This document shows, piece by piece, positions 1 to 10,500 of a stretch of 64,000 bases of DNA; the stretch's first letter is position 1; each line of letters opens with the position of its first letter. Origin of the DNA: Odiellus spinosus. Its lineage: Eukaryota > Arthropoda > Arachnida > Opiliones > Phalangiidae. Below the pieces are notes generated by a model. The model was not told the origin of the DNA and made no database searches. It worked only from the letters and a program-made list of their open reading frames with translations. The position numbers and the translations under genes are program-made. The stretch is from assembly GCA_963920705.1 (NCBI GenBank), contig CAWUCO010000268.1:3038001-3102000 (forward strand), read 5' to 3'.

Positions 1-335
1 TTGAATTGGCTATATTTTCCATGTTTTTCAACGGATTTTCCAAAACTCTTGTTTTTTAGATAGACCAATATTTGCTATTTCGAGTGGTCTTAATTTTGTC
101 TAAATCGCTTAAAAATCAAAAGTTTTGTGTCCATTTGAATCCAATAATCTTGGATTTTTAAGTGTTTTTGCTTAATTTTAACTAATTTTATATTGGTCAC
201 AATTTTGCAATTTAGACAAAACCAAAGTCATTCGAAAGAGCAATTAATGGACAGTCTAAAAAACAAGAGTTTTGGAAAATCCGTTGAAAAACAAGAAAAA
301 TATGGCCAATTCAAGAAATCATACAATATCAAAAT
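1..335 (+). repeat. Satellite monomer remnant, orientation A
   Basis: This stretch matches the ~383-bp satellite that fills 17732-34049, in the same orientation as the first monomers of that array. It matches the monomer consensus up to about base 335, where unrelated sequence begins. The consensus resumes at 17732 at the same point of the monomer, with the three bases AAT present on both sides. The short reading frame at 193-384 is a chance frame of the satellite. Confidence 0.9.
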
Positions 336-1131
336 TATACAAAAACGTTGTTTTGCTTCGCACTTCAAAAAAGTGCATTTATAGGTAAGAATTTCAAACC
401 CGTGAAGGGACAGAAATTAATTATCGTTGAGGGAACTATGAAAGTCACAGTCTAAGAAATCAGAAAGCCATAGTTAAAATAAATAAAATAAATACAAATT
501 TACAAAAAAAATTACATATAAATTCGGCCTATCGAAACTTTAAGTTATGTAGATGTCATTCTATTGTACAATTCACCTTTGGAAATTCTAACTTTTTTCT
601 AGAGTTGAAAAACTCCCATGTGCGGAACGGTACAATAGCAAAATACCAAACAGTTGCAGCTCGTGTAGTTCTTGTGTGAAGAATTATAATATCTTAGCGA
701 ATGTTGCCTTTTGGATGTGGACTCAAGATTAAACATATTTTACCACGGGGTTTAAACCACTGTCAAAGTTTAGATGACAATTACTTTTCCCTTCTCCTAG
801 ACTCACATGGCGGTGGATTTAATTTTCAGTTTGTAAAAGCAAACACTGACATCTTTATATTGTTCCCATTCTTTAGCTCTATTTTCTTTAGTGGAAAATA
901 TAGAATAGAATGACTTCTGCATAAGTCTCGATAGGCCGAATTTATATGTAATTTTTTTTGTAAATTTGTATTTATTTTATTTATTTTAACTATGGCTTTC
1001 TGATTTCTTAGACTGTGACTTTCATAGTTCCCTCAACGATAATTAATTTCTGTCCCTTCACGGGTTTGAAATTCTTACCTATAAATGCACTTTTTTGAAG
1101 TGCGAAGCAAAACAACGTTTTTGTATAATTT
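332..1131. mobile_element. Foldback/MITE-like element with 209-bp inverted repeats
   Basis: Bases 332-540 and 923-1131 are near-perfect reverse complements that align without gaps (paired positions sum to 1463). The ~380-bp interior shows no convincing coding sequence; the 70-residue frame at 701-913 has no recognisable domain. Long inverted repeats around a short non-coding core are typical of foldback or MITE elements. No clear target duplication is visible. The left end touches the break in the satellite, so it marks the edge of the inserted block. Confidence 0.75.
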
Positions 1132-3275
1132 GTGTTTGCTTTTGGAAAAATTACACAGTTGTAAGACCAATGAACCCGTTTTATTTAGTGGTACGTACTT
1201 AAAATAATAAATTTACAAGTTGAAATTTAAATGAATTAATAAATATAAATATTTTTATTTTGTACAAACTTTATTATTATTTAATGTTAATCTAAATTAT
1301 GAGCTCGGAATTGGATAACGAATAACTTAGGATATCGATTGACAACTAGGATTTTTGCAGATATATAAATCTTGGATAAATTGATTGTTAATTTAAAACC
1401 ACAAATTATATTAAAAAACATATTACATCGATACGAATTATCAAAACATAAAATTTTTAACTTGATTAAAAAACAAATTCCACATTTATTCAAACAGATG
1501 ATGTAAAAATAAAAATATCACGCTTTTCAAAATCTATGATGAATGAAATTGAATAATTATATTTCAACCTACATTGGAAAGAACCAACTAAATCACTACA
1601 TTCTAGCTTCGAGATATCAATTTGGGTTAAAATCCGTGAAGAAACTTGAGTTTACAATTTTCTTTTCCGAATGAAAAACTCGAGTATAACGTATCAATTT
1701 CGTATAGCAATGAGTACGAATAAAACGTTTGACTATCAGATACGTTAACTCAAATAAGAAATGAATATCTTTCGTGAACAGCTAATATCCGATTGACATT
1801 CATTTAACCTTATACGAATTCCGAGCTCTGCCTATAACTGTGGTTTAAGATAAAATATCCTATGGTGCGTCATGTTTTTTTGAATGGTGATCGCAGCACG
1901 TTATCCTATCTTTTTTTAAGTAAATTCAAGGACTTCTATTAATTAAATCAAATATATTCCTTAGATCCACCGCATCGCGAAAAAAATTGTACATCATTGC
2001 TCTCAGCACAATTGTTCTAGTTTTTAAACTTCAAATAATTTCATTTCACACTGTTTAATTCAGAAGTGTCTTCGATCTAGTTGAATATTGTGAGCTACGT
2101 ATAAATAAACATCGCCTGCGCCGTGGTTTTAATTTTGTTGGTATACACAGTATAATTTTTACTTTCCACTTGGATTTAAAATTTAACCATTCAGATAATT
2201 TGCTAGTTTATTCCACGGGAAAACTCCAACTTTATTGTATAATATTTTCACTATCGTTTTCATGTTCATTGAATATTTGTGGAATTAAATGTGAGCTTAA
2301 ATATAATTCCGTAATAATTTTTCGTTATTAGTTTTTGTTAATTTGAAAATATGCCCTCGAGCCGCATCGAGCAAAGAGAGTTCGCCACTACTCTCAGCAT
2401 AATTAATTCTTAAACTTATATCTTTTCACAGAGTTTAATTTAGAAGTGCCTTAGATATATTTGAATGTTTCTGTTCGTATATACCGTATAATCTTTACTT
2501 TCCACTTGGCTGGAAAATGAATCGATTCAGTCTATTAGGCACTCAATTCCATAGTAAACGTCAAACTTTACTGTATAATATATTCACTTTCGCCTTCTTG
2601 TTCGTTGAATATTTCTGGAATAAAAACTGCGCTGACCTTTCTACAGTAAATGCTAGAAAGTTTTTCAATGTTGGTATTCCAATGTATCACGTGACGATAT
2701 CATGGAGTATTAAGTTTTGAGAGTAAAGATCAGTCTGCTTCTATGCGATTCTTCTATTAGTCTATTTGTTTGTAATTACCGAATTAAGCGGAAATAAAAA
2801 TGATTTAATCTTTACACAAACTAACCACAGTTATAGGTATTAAGCCTTAAAGACTAGGGGATAAGTATAAACAATAAAATTGTTAATTTCAACGTGTATG
2901 AAAATTGTTAAAGATTTAAAGGTTTTTGAAACATTTATTTATGTCTTAACTATTCCCCCATCCCCTATTTCCCCAAAGGCATTGGTGCGTAGGAACGATT
3001 TCGATTTGGGGCCAAGCATACATAGCAAATATTAACTGATTTGGTACCCTTCAAAGATTTTAGGGGAGTACATTGTTGACCTGAACGCCACTGCAAAGGC
3101 GGGCACCAGTCTTAAAATGTTGACATGACCAGTCTGCATCTCGTTTGGTTGTAAACCATCGTATCCTAATTTCTTCCGAATTTCATATATTTTACCCTCC
3201 TTTCGACAACGCATTACCCACCCCCACTATATTCACGCCTTCATGATCTATTGTTCGTCAACTCTGGATCTACCT
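1132..3275. other. AT-rich stretch without recognised genes
   Basis: No reading frame in this stretch has the length, domains or splice-site arrangement of a real gene. Its only clear structure is the diverged duplication at about 1925-2740, listed separately. Confidence 0.6.
1925..2740 (+). repeat. Diverged tandem duplication, unit ~385 bp
   Basis: Several blocks recur with an offset of about 380-390 bp: CTCTCAGCA near 2000 and 2393, TTCACA...GTTTAATT near 2045 and 2427, CTTTCCACTTGG near 2162 and 2498, and a CATTGAATATTTGTGGAAT-type block near 2268 matched near 2605. The two copies are strongly diverged. The unit length resembles that of the satellite but the sequence does not. Confidence 0.55.
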
Positions 3276-4640
3276 CATATTGAGTTGGTCTCAACGCCCA
3301 TGATATCTAGATGTCTTTTCGAGTTTGGTCAGCACCGATCTATCTAAATGTCAGCCCCCTGGTTATCTAGGTGTCATATTGAGTTGGTCTTAACGCCCAT
3401 GATATCTAGATGTCTTTTCGAGTTTGGTCAGCACCGATCTATCTAGATGTCAGCCCCCTGGTTATCTAGGTGTCATATTGAGTTGGTCCCAACGCCCATG
3501 ATATCTATATGTCTTTTCGAGTTTGGTCAGCACCGATCTATCTAGATGTCAGCCCCCTGGTTTTCTAGGTGTCATATTGAGTTGGTTCCAACCGCCATGA
3601 TATCTAGATGTCTTTTCGAGTTTGGTCAGCACCGATCTATCTAGATGTCAGCCCCCCGGATATCTAGGTGTCATATTGTTTTTGTCTGAGAGCCCATGTT
3701 ATCTATGTGTCACGTTGAGTTTGTCTGATCACCCACGCTATCGAAGTGTCATATTGATTTTGATCTTTCTGTCAATTCTTAACGACATGTTGGATTTCAC
3801 CTCAACGATAAAATCATCTAGTTATGTTGAGTTGCTTCTTAATTTTAATATGATCTAGTCGTCATGCAAGTCGAGTTTCCTCTCAACGTGTAAATCATCT
3901 ATAGGTGTCATGTCGAGTTTGATCTCGCTTCTAAAGGGTTCTTGGTGTCATGTTTTGAGTTTGTCAATATCATCTAGTCGACCTGCTGAGGATCATCTCA
4001 ACGAAAATATCATCCATAGAGCTTAAGTTAAGTTTTATCTTAACGTAAATATGATCTAGGTGTCATGCTAGCTTTCCTCTCAATATCTATGAAATATAAG
4101 AGTCATGTTGACTTTCCTGTCAACATCAATGACATATTAGTGTCATGTTCAGTTTCCTGTCAACATCTATGAAATATTAGTGTCATGTTGAGTTTCCTCT
4201 CAACCTCAATACCATCTAGGTGACATGTTGAGTTTCCTGTCAACGTCAATAACGTCTAGGTGTTATATTTACTTTATTCTCAACCGTGTTGATTTTCCTC
4301 TATCACCAGTATCATATAGTTGACATGCTGACTTTCGTTTCAACTTCAATATCATCTAGGTGTCTTGTGTTTGGTCTCAACGTCAAAGTAGACTCGCTTT
4401 CGTGTTGAGTTTGTTTTCAACGGAAATTATATCTCCGAGTAACAACTGATATCTCTGTGATGTTTAGTTTCATATCGCCGCCTCTGGGATCTCAGTATCC
4501 TGATGAGTTTCATTTCATCATCCAATCATCTCAGTTGTCGTGTTTATTTGGATCTTGACACCAATGAACTTCCGTAGTCATGTTAGTTTCGTCTCAACGT
4601 CAATGTAATGTCCATGTTAAATTTAGTCTGGACATAAGAC
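3276..4640 (+). repeat. 99-bp minisatellite grading into degenerate repeats
   Basis: Four copies of a 99-bp unit start at 3276, 3375, 3474 and 3573, differing by a few substitutions. Each is built of related sub-units of the type ATCTAGRTGTC...GAGTTTGGTC. From about 3672 the repeat decays into irregular ~35-40-bp units sharing TCATGTTGAGTTTCCTCTCAAC-like cores, fading by about 4640. It lies just beyond the end of the Helitron coding region. Confidence 0.85.
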
Positions 4641-4702
4641 AGTAACTTCTATTCAACATTAATCAATTTTGGGATCGTACCAGATTTTCAATGAAGTTAT
4701 CT

Positions 4703-7590
4703 TTAAATTTTTTCAAGTAAGAGGAGATATACATCTGTTAGATTTTTTATGAAATTTCTTCTGGATTCTAGTTTTTTATCATCGCAAACCATCCAATTAT
4801 TTCTGCCACTCTTTTTTTCGATCATTGTATAGTAGTGGCCGGATGTCGTGGATTCCCCAACATGGATAACGGCAGCCTTTGTTTTAAATGTCATTTCTCC
4901 TATTCGTACTCTTTGGGTGGTGAAACCTCTTATCGGATACCTTAGTTTGACCAGGCTCCCCGGTTGGTTTGGTACCGTGGACGGCAGGTATTCGAACCTG
5001 GCAAAATTAAGCAGGAGATACTTATTCGCCGAGTGCAAAACGCTTCTAGATTCCATTGGATAATGTTGGCAATGAACGCAACGAGACTCAAAAGTCATCC
5101 ATTTATCAAACAGATCGCGGAATTCAACTCCATGAATTTTAGAGACCTGGTCGGTTGGTATGTTAACCAAATAAGAGGTATTCTGTACCTGTATTGAAGT
5201 CGTCTGTCTTTCAGGATGACGCAATGCGCATTTTGGACATCTTCTTTGTTCTTCAATCTCGTGAGCAAGACAGTTTTCAAAACCGACGCTTTCGGCAATA
5301 AGCCGATTTAACAAATCATTGGTAAATTCTGCAGCGTCTTGTTGTAGTTGTCCGTTCCAAAATCTTTCGTTTAGACATAGTCTTATACTTTGCGTGGATT
5401 CGACCAGATTAGAATTCGGGTTTAGCATTTCAATTAATAAATTTTTCACAGCTATAGTAGCCTGACCAGCATTTATAACCTTATTTTGGACATATTGTCC
5501 AAACTCAGGCATACACAAGAGGGCCTGTAAGGATGAGTTTGCGTAACAAGTGTTTCCTTCGTTCGCGAAACCTTTAATCGCGATACTCTCGCCCGTATTA
5601 GAGATCCAATTTCTGTGATTCGCATTACTTTCGTCTGGCGCATACGCGTGAGATACGCTAACCTTCTTTGTCATTTTGGACTTGGTTGGTTTCTTCGCAA
5701 TCACTTTAAATTGAGGAAGGTCGTTCCTGTACTTCGCCCTGAGCCTATTGTACTCTCGAATAGCTTTCGGAGCAGCGTTAATTTTATTTGGCTCGAAACG
5801 CAAAAGATGAATACCTTCTAGAGTCGTAACTCTAGACAATGCGACGTAAGCCATTCCACTTTGGAAACAAGATGGTCCCAAATCTATTATGGCGCATTTC
5901 AAGCTCATTCCCTGGCTTTTGTGAATCGTAATGGCATAAGCTAGCGCAACGGGAAATTGACATCGTTTGACGTAAACGTTTTTCATGAGTTCAAATTTGG
6001 CTTTAACTCTTTCTATCGCGTATGTTTCGGAGTCTATATTATCAAATAAAACCAACAATGCCGTCACTTTGCCCAAAGCGTCTTTTTGGATTTTTTTCAA
6101 AGTTCCCATGGCACCATTCACCAGTCCATCCTCTAAGGATATGTTTCTTCGAAGCATGACTCGGGCTCCGACGCAGAGCCTCAATTTTGCTTCTAAACCA
6201 GCGGTATCGGACGCCTTTTTTTCCAGTTTTTTAAGCAAAGCTCTCGCTGTTTTATTAAGCCCTTTACCTCCGTCAGATATTTCGTCTTCACACAAGAACT
6301 CTATGATCGAACTGTCGCACTTTTGCAACATTATAGAGTTCATTTGCTTGCACAAATCGTTAGTAGGAAATAAGCAAACAGGGCTTTTCTCTTCTTTCAT
6401 CAGTTTTGAGAAGTACTCGGCAACGAATTCGGCGTTATCCGAATTTTCAATCATTCTAGATCGTAATAACTTCTCATCAGCTTCAGTAATTTCACCGATT
6501 CTAACTCGAGAAAGCAAATCGGCAAAGATCGTATCATCTTTTTGTCGTTTGTTAATAGTCAATTCGTCATATTCGAAATAGTTTAGCCACAGATTTTCAC
6601 CTCCTACGGCTCCAATTTTAAGGCTGGCTTCCATGTGACTGAGTTTGCAAAATGGAGGATCACCCTTTACTGGCTGCAATTGCAAAAGATAACCAAAGGC
6701 CAATATTGAAATTCCCCCGAACAACTCCTCGTCATTACCCGTGATTTCGGCAAGCCTCAAATGAGTGTAGGCTAAAAGCAGAGAACTGACCATGGATACC
6801 TCGTCAATCACGAGTAATTTTAAGTTACCCAAATTTTTTTTCAACATGAGTAAATTCTCCTGACCCAGTTTTTGGTATTTCGCCGTTTTTCCGTGCTCAA
6901 TGGGCATCGTCAGTAGTTTGTGCAAAGTAAGTCCGCCAATATTATAAGCGGCTAATCCAGTTGGTGCTACCATGGCCACGCTACGAGGGAATCGAGCTAC
7001 CATCATCTTTTTAATGGTGTGTATCAGGAAACTCTTTCCCGTGCCACCAAACCCGCTAACAAACATGCAAAGGGGTTTTTTCGGAACACCTTGCTCTGCG
7101 AAATAGTTTTCAACTTTTTTGAATATTTTCTCTTGATCGGGATACAAGAGAGCGACTTGTTGCTCAAGCGATTCGCTCTCTGTCTCAATATTTTTTTTAC
7201 CTAAAGCTGCGTCAATTTCAGCTCTACCCAACTCAGTTTCATCCATTTCTAAACCTTGAAAAGCGTTATGAAGATCGTCAATCGTTTGGCCGTTATTTGA
7301 AATCGCCCTTTTAGAAGTTTGAGCATCTTTAGCAACTTGGTTCTTTCGAACCTTTTCAAGTTTTTTCTGGACCTCGCTTATTGCCTTCAGATTTTCGTGA
7401 TAAGCCTTCATTCCTTCCAAATTAGGTAAGTGACTATCAAACGCTTCAGTATATGTAGAATGAGTTCCCAAAATAGAACTTTCGTCTCGCCAAGGTAGAA
7501 AAAGCATGAGCAATGCGCGAGAGTAATTTTCTCTCTCCTCGTCGCTTTTTTCCGGATTATGATTCGGAAACTGAATTAGGAACGGCTTAG
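4703..7590 (-). CDS. Helitron Pif1-type helicase fused to a USP deubiquitinase
   Basis: This is the C-terminal part of the Helitron protein. Residues below are numbered from the ATG at 7513, but the frame is open back to the A run at 7591-7600, so that ATG is probably internal. The helicase shows Walker A GFGGTGKS (154-161), Walker B VIDEVS (235-240) and a C-terminal SQGMSL motif, and would unwind DNA during rolling-circle transposition. Helicase motif III, usually GDxxQLPPV, reads GYLLQLQPV here; loss of that aspartate suggests a damaged enzyme. After a linker comes a USP domain: Cys box GNTCYANSS (Cys656), QQDAAEF, two CxxC zinc pairs (CPKC, CVHC), His box SGHYY (His893) and CDD (911-912). 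All catalytic landmarks of a USP are present. Confidence 0.88.
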
Positions 7591-10500
7591 TTTTTTTTTT
7601 AGCATACCCTTCCCATTTTTCAAAATCATACTGTTTTCTGGTATGTCGTCTTTGAGTGGCTTTCGCTCATAGAACTTGGCAAATTCGTACAAAGATTCAT
7701 TATTCAATACATCCGGTCTATTCGGATATATGTCATCGACCATTTGGATAGCAAAAATCTCGTCGCTTTCAGGGTCCGCATCCCGTAAAGCTTTCAAATC
7801 TTTGAATGGTTTCAACAAGCGTTTTTGGTTTTCTTTCTTGTACGTGTTAACGTAAAGCATCGATTCGGATTTTCCATACAAATGGTGACCCAGAATACGG
7901 TCCACGATTTCGTACGCACCGCACTCTCTGTGCGTCAATCTTTTGAGGCCAAATGCCCACAAGCGACTGTGCAGGTCTTTACCCGCCAATTCGTTCCAAA
8001 GATCGTCATCATTTGACTTCTCCTTTTTGGAAACGTAACCGGTAACGTAGGTAGCGAGCGCGTTATCTTTGTCAGCGATGAATTGAATGTCCATATTGGC
8101 TTGCATAGACAAAAGTAAAGCTGGATTGTAGTCGTTTATGAATATTTCATTTTCCTTTCTTGGAAGTTCATACAGACGACCGGTTTTACCAGCCACGTGT
8201 TGTTTAATTGTGGCCTGAACATCGTGTAATCTAGCATGCATCGTGACGACTCTGGGGAATTTAAAGCGGCATTTTGTCGCTGACTTTTTACCCCATTTTC
8301 CCTTTCTTTGACAGGACGGGTTGCATTTGTGTCTCTGACATTTGTCCACGTATTCGAACAAAGTAGGACTGGCAATCTTATCGGGGAGCGAGCAAGTAGC
8401 GAATTTAGCTACGAAAGCCAATATATCTTCCTTCTTCGCAACACCAATTTGGGGGGCGTCTTTAATCCACAACACCATGTGAACGTGCGGGGCGCCTCTC
8501 GCCTGGTACTCAACGCGCCAGAAATAGTGGTCGACAGGACCAAGAATGGGATTATCTTTGGTTAGAATAAGGTTTCTTAAAACCGAGCGAAATCTATTGT
8601 GGTAATGTAGGCTGACTGCCGTGGGGTCGTTGCTACACAATTCACTCACGGTCCGGCTCGAATTTTGATATTGTTTCAAGTGATCATGCAAAGAGACCCA
8701 ATCGTATTCCGCGCAGGACAAGGTCACGAACCAATGCGGCGTACCAAATTCCCGACGCATGGTATTTAAATCAAGAGTACGTTGAAACCAATACTCTTGC
8801 GTGCCTCGCATACTTCGCATGAAGGAGGACAACGCCGTTTCGAGTTCCGTATTTTTAGAGTCGACTTTCTCAATCAGAGAATTTACTGTCATTCGTTTGG
8901 AATTTGACATTCTCATCATGTAATTAATGGCGCTTGTCATGGATTTGACTTCACTCTCGTAAAAGGTGTGAAACAAATACTGTTCGTTCAAAGAGAACCT
9001 CCTGTTTTTGTTTCTGATTCGTGACACTCTAAAGTCGGCGTCCCTCAAATAACCGAAAGGCCGTTCAGCGTAACGGCCAAACTTTGCAGTCGGAAATAAA
9101 TCGGGAAAGCAAAGGTAATCAAGATTTTTTTCGAAAAGGCTCAAAGGTTCGCCCTCGACTCGTTTCATTTGAAAGGTTTCGAGAACATCTTTCGGATTCT
9201 TCCCGTTTATTGGGTGAATCGAATAATGGTCGAAAATTTCTTTTTCTTGGGTTTTTGTCAGTTTTTTCAACAACGCTTCAGGTTGAGTAGAAATCCGTAA
9301 TTTCTCGTTTTCAACGGTTCCGCAAATGTAATCATCGTCACATTTCTCGATCTCGAGATTGTAATACAAAGAATTGATCTCTTTTAGTTTAATCAAGGCA
9401 TCGCGTACTTGGTTCAAACGAACCAACGACTGCCATACCAACTTGTTTTGTGTCGGTAAGCCATTCACTAGAATGTGTAACTCGTGATTTTTGGGCAAAT
9501 CTTTCGGAATCATGTCCGTATTACTCTGCAAGGGAAGTGGTAAGTATAAGATTTTTCCTTTAACCGCTCTGGTGAGACCGGTATGATTACAAGTTTTTAA
9601 CTGCGTTCCTAATCGAACGACCGTTTGAAAAGCTTTCCCTTTTTGAATCAGCATTTTTTCAAAAATGTTTAAATCGGAAATTTCTTTGGGTACCGGATCA
9701 ACTTCAAGTCCATTCAAGAAACATATTGCTGGTACCCTCTCAGCTAGCAGCGTTTTGAAGCAACAGTCACATAAGTTAATTTTAGAGTTATAATCGAAAT
9801 CAGGACAATCTGGGCGTTGCAATTGCCACGCCGTTCGTAAAGTGTTTAGCGCCTGGTTGCTGTCTAATTCACACTTAGAAGCCAATTTTTCTAGAGATTT
9901 TAAGTTTTTTAATTGATATAGTCTCTCGCAACAGTCACAAGGGGTGTCATGGAATTCGTTAATTTCTCTGAAACAATGAGTGAACTGTTTGTGGTATGTT
10001 TTTCTCAGTTCTTCTTCATTAAGAATGGGTCGAATCGCAGTTTCTATACCGCCCTCTTCGTTTACTCGAATGTCTTTTAGCTTTTTATTTCTCTTGTCAA
10101 CCAGCAGGCATACTAGACTATCCATAGTGGCTTTCAACTCTTTCATATCAGCCCTTTCAATGACGTCTGTAAGGGATTTAAGTCCTAGAGCGAGTGCTCT
10201 TAATACGTAAACCCTTTTGACAAATGTTCTTAAGGCTGTGAAGTGGGGGGCCAATTCCCTGAGAAGTCTTAACATACTGAGACACTCCTTGTTCTCTAAA
10301 CAAGCGAGGCTGTGTCCTCGAGTTATAGGATAACGCCACGGCACATCCATTTTAAAATGAGGGTTTTCCTTTAGGTGCTCTTTAAAGGCATTTACGGGCC
10401 AATTCAAGTTCCGTAACGCACATTCATCAATGTTTGAGTAAAATTTCATCAATGTACTCTCTTTGCACGTCGCGAAAGTCAGAATAATGTCAACTAATCT

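Noticed and set aside
5985-6581. 198-codon plus-strand frame
   Set aside because: Antisense shadow of the well-supported helicase frame.
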